Below are positions 46,257 through 59,200 of a stretch of 64,000 bases of DNA, in pieces. Numbering within the stretch: the first letter of the stretch is position 1; each line of letters starts with the position of its first letter. The notes beneath the pieces were generated by a model, which did no database searches, was not told the DNA's origin, and was given only the letters and a program-made list of their open reading frames with translations. A program made the translations under genes and the position numbers. Source of the stretch: Pohlia nutans (taxonomy: Eukaryota > Streptophyta > Bryopsida > Bryales > Mniaceae); the NCBI GenBank assembly GCA_022496805.1, contig CM040088.1, positions 30,510,452 through 30,574,451 on the forward strand, given 5' to 3'.

Positions 46257-48326
46257 TCATTCTTCCGAAGAGCCCTCCTCGGAATCCCCCCTTTCCGATC
46301 CGGAAGCCTCTTCGGATACGGATTTCGGATAATACTTCTTCACCCGAGATCCATTCACCCGGGTGTCCATCCATTTTCCTTCTAGATCCTCAAGCTGGAG
46401 TGATCCGTTGGGAAAAGTTTCCGTCACTTTGTAGGGTCCCAGCCACCGGGTGTGCAACTTACCCGAAATTTTTTGGTGCCGGCTATCATACAACAACACC
46501 AATCCTCCTTCCCGGATTCCATGATCCGCCGGTAGTCGGTCGTCGAAGGCCTCTTTCCGGTTGACTTGGATCCACCGGTTTCTCTCGAGTGCTTCAGCTC
46601 GACCTTCCTCCAAATCCTCAATGGCCATCAACCGGGGTGTAGGGTCCTCTACCCGGGTTCCCAACCGGGCTGCCATAATCCGGTAGGTCTCCACTGTCAG
46701 CTTAATCCCGTATACAGCCTCCTGACCGAAAACCATAAAATACGGCGTCTTTCCGGTTGTCGTCTTCTCCGAGGTGTTGTATGCATGTATAGCTGATGCA
46801 AGTTTCCGGTCCCAGTCCGTCTTGTGCGCGGAAACCATCTTGTTCAAGATTTTCCCCACAATCCCGTTCGATCTTTCTGTCAGCCCATTGGCCTTCGGGT
46901 TATAGGATGTGGTCTTCCGGTGCTTGATGGCCTACTTGGTCGTGATGTCCACTATGACATCATTCAGAAAGTACTTATCCCGGTCACTCACCAGCTCCAA
47001 GGGGTACCCAAACCTCATCGTAATTTCCTCGAACAGAAATCCGACTGCAGTCCGGGCGTCATTCTTTCGGGTCGCCCGGGCTTCCACCCACTTGGTTGCA
47101 TAATCTGTAGCCAAGATGATGTACCTCTTCCGCTCCGAGCTGATTGGGGTTATTGGCCCTACAAAATCAATGCCCCACCTCACAAAAGGGGCCAGTGGTA
47201 CGATCGGAGTTACCGGCCAATGTTTCTGGAATCCGGGGGCTCCGATCCTTTGGCATCGGTCGCAACTCCGGATGAACTTCCTCACATCCCGGATGATAAA
47301 TGGCCACCAGTACCCGGCGCTCTTAATCCGGTTCACCGTACTCATGGTAGCCAAATGTCCTCCGGAATCTCCCGCTTGAAGGGCCTCCATCACACCCTTC
47401 CGCTCTCCGGGCTCCAGACAGCGTCTGATCTTATCATCCGCGCCCATCCGGAATAAAACTCCGGATATCAGCGTATAAGGAGCCGCCTTGTACTGGAACA
47501 CGCTCTTCTCCTCCCGGGTCATCCCCTCCGGGTATCTCCTCATCATCAGGTACTCGATGATGTCCCTGAACTCCAATGACTGTGAATTCCCTACCTAGAA
47601 TACCCCTACTTCCAAGGGCACTTCCTCTTCCGGGAACTCATCCGGAAACTGAGAGGAGATGTCCTCTACTGCCGCCAGCCCTCGCATCCGGGAAAGGTAA
47701 TCCGCGTTGGAATTTGCCTTTCCGGGTTTCACTACCACCTCGTAGTTGAATTCCTACAGCAGCAATATCCATCGGGCAATCCTCCCAGATAGATCTGGTT
47801 TATTCACGAGGTATTTCAGTGAATCATGATCCGTATGAAAAATCACCTTATGCCCCAGTAAATAATGCCGGAACTTCTTGCAAGAATAAACCACTGCTAA
47901 CGCCTCCCGCTCAGTGGTGGTGTAATTGCGCTCTGCAGAACTCATCTGCCGACTCGCGTAGTAAACCGGATTCTCCCTCTGCTAGTCATCGAATTGCCAC
48001 AGAATCGCTCCTAGGCACCATCCGGATGCATCGATGGTCACATGGAATTCCTTCGTCCAAACCGGAGGCGACATAACCGGAGCACACACCAACTGCTTCT
48101 TCAAATCTTCAAACGCCGCTTGTCGCTCGGCTGTCCACCGGAATTCTTCTGCCTTTTTTAGTAGCTCCGTCAGCAGCATGGCCCTTCGGGCGTAATTCTC
48201 GATGAATCTCCGGTAGTACCCTACACATCCCAGAAAACCTCTGACCTCCCGTACATTCCGGGGAGCTAGCAAAGCCAGGATCACGATTACCTTGTCAATG
48301 TTGACCTGCAGGCCCGGACGACACTT
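46257..48326 (-). pseudogene. Gypsy pol (RT end, RNase H, integrase), frame broken only by TAG
   Basis: On minus from 48326: KCRPGLQVN, RGFLGCVGYYRRFIE, VTIDASGWCLGAILWQFDD, ENPVYYASRQMS, NYTTTEREALAVVYSCKKF, FHTDHDSLKYL (RNase H), RWILLL-EFNYEVV, GKANSNADYLSR. Integrase follows: HLATMSTVNRIKSAGYWWP, CDRC, RWGIDFVGP (first Asp), LVSDRDKYFL (second), YNPKANGLTERSNG (Glu), WLGPYKV, and an acidic end with TGA at 46257. The frame never shifts in 2.07 kb but carries TAG at 47982, 47754, 47595 and 46932. The one in RWILLL-EF stands at a Gln conserved in Athila-type elements. There is no chromodomain. Confidence 0.85.
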
Positions 48327-48840
48327 CTATGTGAGCGTAGAGCGGAGAGCAAAGAGCGGAGAGCGCAAATTTGGAGAGCGTAGAGCGGGCAGAAATTAAA
48401 AATAGTAATATTTTTACTATTTTTATAACTTATTTTTGAAAGATTCGAATATTCCAAAGAGTATTTGAGATTCCTACTAATAATAGTATTTTTTTTTACC
48501 CATTACCGTGGAAATGAGGGCCACGAAAAACAATCACTTTTTTTTTGGTATACTTTTGATTGTTTTTAATTACTTAAAATAGACTCAGAAATAGATAATT
48601 GAGAAATAGGGGTTCTATATAAAACCAAAGCAAATGAAGAGGTCAATAAAGGTTTCAATGAGTGAACAAGATTGATGCCATTGAAGACTAAGTGAATAGA
48701 AGGACAAGGCACAAGGGACAAAGCACGTAGTTGTGGCATTCTTATCTCATCAATTTTGTCTTTGTTCTAGCTACTTGTTGATTTGATTCCTACAACTTGG
48801 ACTATAACAATAATTCATTGTGGTGGACGAAGTTGTCGGG
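48327..48840. other. Spacer with GAGCG repeats and AT-rich DNA
   Basis: From 48330 to 48390, purine-rich GAGCGTAGAGCGGAGAGC units repeat imperfectly and mark the break point of the gypsy element. The rest is AT-rich. TCTATATAAAACC (about 48614) and CAATATATAAGG (about 48843) are TATA-like; the second is well placed for the following frame. Confidence 0.4.
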
Positions 48841-48920
48841 ACTCAATATATAAGGACGTCCCTAAACTCAAACACAACAAGAATGTAGACGAGTAGTGTA
48901 CGACAAAAGAGGAGAGATAC

Positions 48921-49436
48921 ATGTTTGACGGCCTAGGACGGAATGAGGAGATAATAAGTTTAGAAGATCCCCACATTCCATTTAATCCATGGCCAGAACG
49001 TGAGAGGAATAAGAAAAGTGCTGAAGAACGATATCGTTATGAGTATGTGATGACACCCTTCTCACAGTCCACGCAAGCTTGGAAGTGGAGGGTGGAGGAG
49101 GAGGAGCGGCAACAATATACGGACAAATTGAAGAGGGAAGATGTGGTGGAAAGAGAAGAAGATGCGGTGGAGGAAAGAGAAGAGGTGGAGGATGAGGACA
49201 ACACGGTTGACGAGGAAGAGGAGGTCAATGAGGCAGTGGATTCTTCGAAGCCGTTGTCATTTTGCGGGAGCATGCGAGGGTTATCACCACATCCTTTGCC
49301 GTTGAGAGAACGGATGAAGGACCGAACCATTAGCTATGTAGATTTACTTCGACCCAATCCAGTAAGTCCGCCTAGATCGAATGAGGAACATGCAGGAAGA
49401 GCTTCAAGGAGTTGGGCACGTCGGAGGCGTAGTTAA
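48921..49436 (+). CDS. Hypothetical acidic protein, 171 residues
   Basis: Not recognised. The frame starts with ATG at 48921, about 75 bases after a TATA-like CAATATATAAGG, and AATAAA follows at about 49509, so it has the outline of a single-exon gene. The protein has a charged start (LEDPHIPFNPWPERERNKK), a long Glu/Asp-rich middle (about residues 55-105), then SFCGSMRGLSPHPLPLRERM and a basic end (SRSWARRRRS) with TAA. No signal peptide or membrane segment. It points towards the SWIM-like gene on the other strand (convergent). It may also be part of an unrecognised element. If TAA and TAG were read as Gln, the frame would run on to a TGA at 49692. Confidence 0.35.
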   Translation: MFDGLGRNEEIISLEDPHIPFNPWPERERNKKSAEERYRYEYVMTPFSQSTQAWKWRVEEEERQQYTDKLKREDVVEREEDAVEEREEVEDEDNTVDEEEEVNEAVDSSKPLSFCGSMRGLSPHPLPLRERMKDRTISYVDLLRPNPVSPPRSNEEHAGRASRSWARRRRS

Positions 49437-49653
49437 AAAGTGAGAAGTCTAGAGTTGAACGGTGTGAAAGACATGCAAAAATTATTGTACTGCAATGATT
49501 GGACAAGAATAAAGATCATTGAATATGGTTTGTACTTTTCGTAGAGTGGAGAAGTACATATTTGTATTTCTTTGAGTGATAGAGCAAGTACACACGCGGT
49601 CAACAAACGACCACGTCCATTAGGGACGAAGTATTCCTAAGTCGGGTACAAAT

Positions 49654-50907
49654 CTAGGTGGTAGAATGTGTCAAGAGGCCACCTTCAAGGATGAGCTTGA
49701 CCTTGTTGAAACTAAAGGTTGGGGCGTGTATGAACATGTTAACTTTGGGATCTAAGTTAGAAACTTTGACGAATATGTAGTAGAAGTGCTTACAATTCAG
49801 ACAGGAATTGCGCCTGCTCCCAAACTTGATAATCATATCTTTGAAGGCCGCGCAAGTACACTCCGGGTGAGAGCTCACCATCACTTGGTAAACGGCATCT
49901 GTAGGAGGAGGTTTGGACTACAACATCATAACACAGTCGAACCCCGGGTGGGGGATCATAGTCAACTTCAAAATGGTTCCGTGCATGGCTCGAGCAGATC
50001 CAACATTCTCCCTGCGTTTTGTCGAGGGCCCAGTGCTGGAGCGACGAGTAGCCTTGGATTTCCTTCTGGAAGGAATGTAGTCGGGGTTGTCGGGAATTCC
50101 AACCCTTGACAAGTCGAGTGGGGGAGCAGAGTTCTTGAAGAATCGAGTTGGAGTGACGCGCTCCTTAGAGGGGAGTTGGAATCCTACATTCTCAAGGGCC
50201 ACGATCTCCGGGCAAGTGAGTTTAGTAGCAAGCATAACATGCCACACGGGAGGAATTGGGAACTTCCCTTGGGTGTCTGAAAATGGGATGACCCACTTGC
50301 GACGGAAGCCCTTCACACAACGCTCGATGTCGTCCGTACAGAACAAGAACTTTATAGGTTTCTGTTTTTGCATTGTGTAAAAATCCCAAACTCCAGAGTA
50401 GGCCGGGCAAGCAACACTCCCATTGTTGGTGACGAGCTTCGCAGTGCATTTCTTTTTAGTACCCGTATGCATGGTCCAACAAGACTTGCTAGAATTGTAA
50501 GGGACAGAGGCTATATGCCAAACCAACTCGTCAACCTTGGTTTCTTGAACGGCGATGACTCGACGAAAATCGAGCCCGGACGGTGGAGGCTCTTAAACTT
50601 CTTGCACGTCTAGAGAAGACTCTTCAACAATTGTAGGTAGAATTACGGGATTAGATCTAGGAGTCTCTTACCGAGACGGGGGCGAGAGAACTTGAGGGTG
50701 TCGGGGCGGTGTGTTTCATCATCTGCACCAATGGGGGTATCGGGCCTACGCTTCTGCGATCCAAACACCTCGGCGCCCTCGAGGTGTGGATTTTGAGTGC
50801 AGAACTCCTCGCCTCCGGGCATGTCCAATAAGACCTTCTACAGCACAGCAGGATCACCGGTACGCTCGGCACGTCGTTGGGCGCTACAAAGTTTCAATTC
50901 CTCCTTG
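49654..50907 (-). pseudogene. SWIM zinc-finger-like protein, cut by a CACTA element
   Basis: On minus the frame enters from the CACTA boundary at 50907 (KEELKLCSAQRRAERTGD), has TAG at 50838, then PGGEEFCTQNPHLEGAEVFG to 50672. A likely intron (GTAAGA at 50671, TCTCTAG ending 50610) follows. It resumes with GLDFRRVIAVQETKVDELVW after a TAA at 50593, and runs through GVWDFYTMQKQK and WVIPFSDTQGKFP. After a TAG at 49918 it continues in the same frame to SSHPECTCAAF...CLNCKHFYYIF, a C-x-C...C-x-H SWIM-type finger, and ends at TAG 49654. SWIM fingers occur in MULE transposases and host proteins; I do not recognise the rest. The 5' part lies beyond the CACTA insertion and is outside the window. 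Confidence 0.5.
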
Positions 50908-51691
50908 CACTAGTAGAAAATAAGGTGGAAAAAAACCGCAGCCAAAATCGGCTGCGGTTCTTTTCACCACCATGATCTGTAGTCGCTTAGCGACTACAGA
51001 TTTTTCTTTTTCGATTTATGAATCCAATTTTAATCATTTAGGGGCGTGTAATATACCGTTGGAAAGGTATTTTCAAGACCTTTCCAACGGTATATTACAC
51101 GACTTGAAATTCCAAAAATTGCAGTCGAAAATTCAAAAAAACAAAACCATAGTGGCCAATCCCACGGATCCGTGGGATTAACCACCATAAAGTTTTTCGC
51201 AACATAAAACCCAAAGTGGTTCTTCTGACCACCCTGCTCTGCAGTCGCTTAGCGACTACAGATTTTCCTTTTTCGATTAACGAATCCAATTTTAATCATT
51301 TAGGGGCGTGTAATATACCGTTGGTAAGGTATTTTCAAGACCTTTCCAATGGTATATTACACGCCTTGAAATTCTAAAAATTGCAGTTGCAAATCCAAGA
51401 AAACAAAACCCACAGTGGCCAATCCCACGGATCCGTGGGATTAGCCACAATGGAGTTTTTCTCAACACAGAACTACATAGTGGCTAATCCCACGGATCCG
51501 TGGCATTAGCCACCATAGTCTATTTCAACACAGAACTCCATGGTGTCCTATCCCACGGATCCGTGGGATTAGCTACCATAAAGTTTTTTGCAACGGAAAA
51601 CTGCATGGTGGCCAATCCCACGGATCTGTGGGATTAGCCACCATAGAGTTTTTCTCAACACAAAACTCCACGGTGTCCAATCCCACGGATC
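50908..51691 (+). mobile_element. CACTA-1 element, left end with palindrome arrays
   Basis: CACTAGTAGAAAATAAGG at 50908 is a typical CACTA end. Behind it lie hairpins: ACCGCAGCC/GGCTGCGGT at about 50936; two copies of CTGTAGTCGC-TTA-GCGACTACAG (50978, 51240); two copies of a 24-base stem around GTAATATACCGTTGG (about 51045-51105 and 51307-51363); and six repeats centred on the palindrome CCCACGGATCCGTGGG between 51158 and 51691, spaced about 60-70 bases from 51420 on. The last palindrome is cut in its middle by CACTA-2. The remainder of the element is outside the window or beyond CACTA-2. Confidence 0.8.
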
Positions 51692-53224
51692 CACTACTAG
51701 AAAATGTTGTCCAAATCAACAAAAAACCAACACTTTTCTGTTGGTTTGTGCACTGCAATGACCATTCTAACGGATCTCCAATCTTTCTGTGCAGTTAGTA
51801 AAAACAGAAGCCACATTTCTGTTAGTTTAGGCACAAACAATTTTGTTCACATATAGCACCTGCTTTGCTTATGTGGCATATCCATTGAATTCCGTGATGT
51901 TTATTTGCAAAATAATTAACAATTTTCGATGTGGGTGTATTTCCAAATTCCTCCACAAGTCCACATGTGTCCCCTAGTAAAGTTTTCATGTTTTATTCCA
52001 TTTTATCTCATGATCTATTTCACCATTTTATCTCATGATCTATTTCACCATAACTACATTTCCAGTAACACATAGTCTAATTACCATATGTAAAAAAAAA
52101 CAGTCCACTTGTGTGAAAATAGTAAATGAGGTTTATAAATAATAAATCTTTCTAAAATAAAAAGAACCCGTTTGTACCCTACCATTGTTCAATGTCCACC
52201 AGTGGTGTATATGTCTTCCACTTGGCAATTTTCAACATGTGCTCTGTCATGTCCAACATAAACAAATTGGCCACAAAATCAAATAAATAATCCATTCAAC
52301 ATGTTTAACTGAGTTTTTATAGTGAACACTACTTACATCACTTTAGAAATCTACGTAGCTACGCAAATATGATTTACTTGAAGGGCTCTGGTGATTGCGC
52401 CATGGGATGGTGCATTGAAATGTGGTTTTCCAAATTTGCTGCTGACCTCCATACCGACCTACTATGGATAAAGGTTCCACTACATTAACCTGTCTGTGGC
52501 CTTTGCTGTCAAACTGCCACCAAAATAGTGTGGCTGAACTTTTCAGACGTAGCTGAACGCTGCATTCTTCGGAGTTTTCCAGCACTTTTCTGTTGATCTA
52601 ACTAAATCTATGTAATATGTATAAGTGTGATGATTTAGAAGAAAAAATAAAAATAAAAATCACATTTCTAATGACAATGGTCTTCTCAGGATACATTACG
52701 TCTGCTGCTTCTTGCTTCTATGCCGTATGGTTAGATGCTCATATACATCCCATGTACTAAGTTAACATCACATAGTCAGCCTTTCCATACCCCCTGATCT
52801 GCAAACACAATCATGTTATGCGTGCATATTTAGAGCCCTGGCATATGAACTTGGAGCATGAATTCTACATAGCACATATTCTAGTTTAGGAAATAAAGTA
52901 TACTCACAGTACTATTACATAGTGAACTACACTTTTGCGAGGTCGATTTCATGCACTTAGCTTCAACGTGCCAGCTCCATCAATGCCATGCAAACTGATA
53001 CTAGAAATAATTATTATTCATTCAAAGGCTACGCTTTATCTCAAACTCATAGGTTCGTTTCTGCACTGTTCTCTGTTTTAGGGACCCCACTTGCAATTTC
53101 AGAGTTTAGATATTTCTCTTCAATTTCTAATTTTTTACTTCGCTTAAAAATTTCACAAATATTATGATATTTGTATACTTACAAATATAAAGAGATTAAG
53201 AAAACTTACAGTGTATTCAGAAAT

Positions 53225-56200
53225 CTAGTCATCCTCTTCAGATGATTCTCCAACGTCCCTGTCAAATGCTTGGGCATTCTCTTCTCCCATCTGGTCCACG
53301 ATTTCAGGCATCCGAATGTTCCTTCCTGTTGGAAGAGGGTTTGGATTCGTCTCAGGAATTTCGGCTGCTGCTCGAAGTCCCTCAAAATCGATATCTCGTC
53401 CCATTGCAAACATTTCTGCCTCCTCTTCTTCCTTGATTTCACTGTCAATTCTCCGGCCCCTTACCTCCGTTCGTAATACTACTCTCCATCCGGGCTCATC
53501 TTCATCGTCAGAAAAAAAAACCTGGTCGCAGTGAATTGGAAAAGCAAATGACTCATACCCGTATGGTACAAGTGCATTGAAATTAGCCATAGTGAACCCC
53601 CATTCATCTTTCTTCACTGTAGTATTCCTCCCTCTATAGTTGGCCTTCACCCACTCACAGACTAGCACCACAGTGCAATGCCGTCTGTAGTTCAATTCCA
53701 CGATCTCCAAGATTTGGCCTAGGTACTCAAGGTTGGCATCAACAGGGTTTGGATCTCGCCTCCCCGACCGACAGGGCCTACGGAAAATTGCAGCTACCCC
53801 AGAGTCACAAGTATTATTCACACTTTCCTATGCACTCTTCACTCGGAAGTGGTAGCCGTAAGAGTACATACTTCTGAATCTCTGGGCTTGTAGAGAGGGT
53901 GGTTTGGAAGAGTCTTCGACATCATCTGGTACCACCAGCCCTTGATCTTTCGCATGTCGAACATCTGCTTCAAGCCATTGTGCAAAGGGTTGAATCTCTT
54001 CCATCTCTGCCGGATATGGTGCCCCTCCTCTTCCATTTCTCCGTGGGTGTCTTCTACGAAACTCTGTTCGTGCGTTTCTCCTCTCTTCCCAGATCACTTG
54101 GTACCTCTTGCACCATGTTGAAGACCTTCCACTTAAAAATGTATAGGGTAATAGACCATCAAAAACTGAACCATTCCCTTTTCTAATGCCCCACCAAATC
54201 CAGTATTAATAAACATAAAACTTGCAGCAATGTAGCTTCATAACAAACACTTAATCATATTACACATAATTTTTCATCATTTCTATCACTATGTACCGAC
54301 TTACTTTCTTTACTACAACATTGCTCTTATGCTTCGCTGTAGCACCACTGTTGTTAATCTCTATTTCTGTTCCAAAAGGGACTTCATTTTCATACCCCAT
54401 TTTCACACACACCTGCAACTCTGAATTCCAGGCTTCATGTCCTCCTATTATTATGTCATCAGCATGTGGTACCCCATTAACATAAGTTTCCTCTACTTTG
54501 AAATTTATGAAAATCCCACCCACAATCAACCACAGTTGTAGTTTACAATCCTGGAGTTCAATTTCATACAGAACATACATTATGTCGAGTGAGATCCACG
54601 GCCTGGGTTCCAGGTGGATTATTCAGTGACATAGTCCTGAAACATCGGTCACCAACCCATGCACATCCATTTGCCCATCACATATTCATACTCACGGAAT
54701 TTAAATGCACATGCTTTCACAACACCTCTCTCCTCATATTATTAGAGTGCCTTTATACATGCTGCAGAAATTCATAACTCCACTTTAGCTAACTTTGTAC
54801 TCACTTTTATGTACCCTACACGTTCAGTAACAATAATTTTGGTACTTACTGGTATTTCTTTCATTCCATGTAATCCTTTTCCAGCCTGTACGAAACTACA
54901 TAACTTATGAAACCTCTACAAAACCTGTGGGATCCTCCAATTCCTACACCTATCACTACCTTTTTGTTTGCTACACCGTTACTAAGAATATGTACAAAAT
55001 ACAATCTCCTGTTCATAAATTCAAACCTTCCCATCTGCTGTTACTCCACTAAAAGTATTCAATTTTACTCTCATAATAGTCATTAACCTGGTCAATATTC
55101 ATCACTGATGGTTTCTGTATTCCTACTCTGGTATTTATAAATTCATATACTCTACCTTCAATAGTTAAGGGGGCTCTTATTTTCTGAATTATCATCTACT
55201 GTCACAGAACAAATAAGTTGGTCACCAACACAGTCATTCTGTGTTTACATCCCACAACTGTCTCTACTATATACAATTGGAATGCTTCATCAACCCCCTC
55301 TCTCGACATCTTACTCCGTAATTAAACTTGTTTGGGACAATGAATACGCCTGCGACAGCTAGCTTCGTAATCACTTCTGCTGTACAACCCTCCCAAAAAA
55401 AAAAAACCAATTCCTGCTTCGTCATAACGGTTTACTACTTATCCCATTCCTAGCACTTTAAACAATGCATAGTGCACAAAAACCTCAACAACCTGTGTGG
55501 GCTCATCAAAATCCATCACCTATAATTCCCTCCTCTGTGTTCCCGTTTTTCCACAACTTCAAATTCCCTCTTACACTCCATATATCATTTATTTCTTTCA
55601 CGTTACTCTTAGTACAAACTTATACATTTACAACTCCTTTGCCTCTATCACAATATACAGATTATTTGTCTTAAAAAAACTTGGGATTTGCATACAACTA
55701 ATAGTGTAGGGTTAGGAGTAACTTACTCTCGATACGGTTCTATGTGGGAAGCATTGTCCAAAACGAAATCGTGCATCGCATTCCTCAAACCCTCTGACAA
55801 CAACTTGGGCTTTCCCTTCCCCTCCTAAATCTCGTCCACCATCGTTGGGTCCTCCTTGTCGTCCCACACTCTCCGAGAAGTAATGTTGTAGTCTGACATG
55901 TACTCTGTTATGAATCCCAATGTTTCCTCAACTTGATATCCCTGTGCAATGCTACCTTCAGGTTTTGCTAAGTTACGCACATACCCTTTTAATGTTTTGA
56001 AATACCGTTCATACGGGTACATCCACCTTGTATGAACGGGTCCGCACTGAAACAACTGTTCAACCAAGTGATTAGGCAAATGTGACATAATGTCAAAAAA
56101 CGACGGAGGAAACTCTTTCTCCATCATGCACATAGTCTCTGCAGAATCAGCTAATAATTGTTCCTTCTCCTCACTGTTTATTGTTTTCGCACACAACTTC

Positions 56201-59200
56201 CTAAATACCCTGCTCAATCGTATTACAGTCCCAGCAAGGGACTTGTTTGACACCTTTCTGAAACATAAGGGTAAAATCTGTTGTAACAGAACATGAAAGT
56301 CGTGCGATTTGAGGCCGGATAATTTCCCTTTGCTGATTTTTTTGTGCACTGCAGATACATAATATGTTGGTTTTCTTAGAGACTTCAACACCCGCAATAC
56401 CTTTGCCTTGTCCTCTGCTGAAAGCACGTACGATGCGTCTGGCATGTAGAATCTATCCCGGTTAGGCCCAACAGGTTGTAGATGGAGGTGCGGTCTGATG
56501 CCACGTGCCTGCAAATCCGCCCTAACAGCTGGGGAGTCTTTCTCACCAAATGTTGTCTTCAGTATATTCTCTGCAATGTTCTTTTCGCAGTGCATGACGT
56601 CTAGAACATGGCGCACAGGAAGATCCTGTTACAACAAGCACATGACAATATCAGTGAAACTTATTTTCCAGAAGAAGCTGCTGGGATAAAGTATCCAAAG
56701 TCTTTCATTACAGTATAATTACATGCCTTTCAGACTGTAATGGGAGGACCTTCAGTTGGATTCAGTGAAACCTACTGGGCCTGTAATCTTCACCATGGTA
56801 TTTCTATATGCTCGGAAAATGTTTTTTCGGATTCCAACTCGTGTTTGTTCAAGTAGACATCTTTGTTGTCTTATTTATACTTGCTCTTACTTCAAACAAC
56901 ATATCAGGACTTCATGTTACCATTGCTTTATAATATTACCCAATATGAAAAACATAACATGTATTGAGTGCAATGATTGTTTACAAAATCATATGTCCCC
57001 TTTCAGTGATTTTATTCACTATGTTACGCTCCCATGGGTGTTTAGAGCTTCATAACTCTCCTGAAAACTACATCGTCTATAGTTCTCCATTCATCCAAGT
57101 TTTTTTTGTGTACTTTGCTAGTTCACTATAATTTTTACTATACACACTCTCAAAATATGTGGCTTCGAAACATTTTCCGGAAAACAACAATTCCTTTCTC
57201 AAAAAAATATTTATTAATTAAGACAGTGACACTCTATACATGTGTCAGTGGAAAAATGTAAAATCAGATATTGATATTACCATCTCGTACTCCTATTATG
57301 GTTAAACTCTGAATAATCAATTCATATATATTAATAACATATCAGCTTATTCCAATTATACATAACTACTCCTAACTTTGACAATTACTAAATATCTATG
57401 TACATCAACTGCAATTTTATCTTCCTTCAAAAAATTTATTAACAATTCTTTGAAAACATTTGTTCACTTGGGAGAATACAAGATTCACCCCTGGTTTTAC
57501 GCATTGGAAAACGTTCTGTTTTGTACCGTGCTGCGCACTCTGTCATACTTTGCCATCCCTAAGCATTAGATATCATAGCAATGGTGACCACTAACTTTCT
57601 CTTTTGTGAACACACAGTTTAGCAATTTATTTTACAAATAGTGAGTTCATCAAGTTTTACTCTTTTCAGGGCTGCAAGTGCAATCCTGGCTCTTTGGATC
57701 CTCTGTTCATATTACTACTTCTGTAATACCATGGTAATATACGTCCGGTACATACAAATTACTCATGCATTTCTCTCAGATACCTAGGTCCATATTCATT
57801 TCACATCTTAACTCCATTCAGGCAATGTTCATAGTTTACCTTCTTAATTGGTATTTTTAATTTATTTTCACCAACACTAATAACTATACACCACTTGTGT
57901 TCCTATTAACAACCTAGTAAAAAATCACACAAATGGAAATTTATAGCGTACAATACTCGAACATGCTTCAACACATTAGTCAGTATCTTATTATCCTGTT
58001 CCATGTAGGGCAACCATGAACAGTCATAGGAAATCACACTCTTCACATATTTATTGCTGTTCACTCTTGTTGGTTCAGAATAACTTCTTCATGTTAGACT
58101 TTTTCAAGTTATAGGTGCACACATTGTCACCCACTTCACTTTCACATCTGATGACAACCATAAATCTATATGAGTTCAGAACAATGCTCATAATTTATCA
58201 TTACCTACAAATTAATGGAACAGAAACTCAGAAATTACGCACTACACTCATTACAGTCTTTGTGCATATATATAGTCATTGACTTATAAAATAGCAATTA
58301 CGTACCTTCCAGTACGGGAGATCGAAAAGAATACTTCTGCGCTTCACACCATGTAGCTTCACAGGGTCCATGTTTGAGTTTTCCACACCGCCATCGCTAA
58401 GAAATTGCGATATCTGAGTACCCCAACGCAGAACTTCCTCCCCTGTCGGTGTTTCTGGAGACAACTGCCACTCCTGGTGGTTATTAAACGCTGCTCGCGC
58501 CCTACGAAATCGGTGATCTCCGTGCAAATAGCGTCTGCCACCCAAGTATATCATTTTGTTCAAAAACAACGCATGCTCTGCACAAGTCTCTGGACCACAC
58601 AATGGACATCCTTTGTATCCATGGACTTGTTGTCCAGAAAGAAGCCCATATGCTGGAAAATCATTCACTGTCCATATTAGCATAGCTCGAAGAGTGAATC
58701 CCCTTTCACCCTCAGGTTTTGACATGTTTATTGCCGGTATTCCTGTCCACAATTTCAGCAAGTCACGTACTAATGGCTGCATGAAAACATCTATATTATC
58801 AGCATTTGGTGACTTCGGACCTGGAATTAACACAGCAAGTGATATGAAAAACTTCTTTGTCAGCAACCAGGGTGGAAGATTGTAGATTGTAATCAATAAT
58901 ACCCAAGTGGAGTGTTTGATGGCATTATTCTTGAAGGGGATAATGCCATCTCCAACTAGACCTAGACGGAGGTTTGTCAACATTTGGGCAAAGTCGGGAT
59001 AAATGCGATCTATAGTCTTCCACTGCTCACTGTCAGATACAGACCTCATCAACTGACCCCGGGATCTATGAGTATCGTACCAAGTCATGTGTTTTGCTAT
59101 CTCGGGGCATTTAAACATTCTCAACAAATGTTTGATAACATCAAAATACCGCACTACTCTTTGAGGAACTTTATTAGATCCATCAATATATCGAGGTTGA

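Larger units (their letters stand above)
42202..48326 (-). mobile_element. Second Ty3/gypsy element, Athila-like, 5'-truncated
   Basis: Order on minus: end of reverse transcriptase, RNase H, integrase, then a long extra coding region and an LTR-like zone. The CCGG-rich composition differs from both flanks. The left end abuts the PHD-gypsy at 42201. The right end stops near 48326, where GAGCGTAGAGCGGAGAGC-type repeats begin, so 5' LTR, gag, protease and most of RT are missing. The motif RWILLL-EF and the gene after pol point to the Athila/Tat group. Confidence 0.75.
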
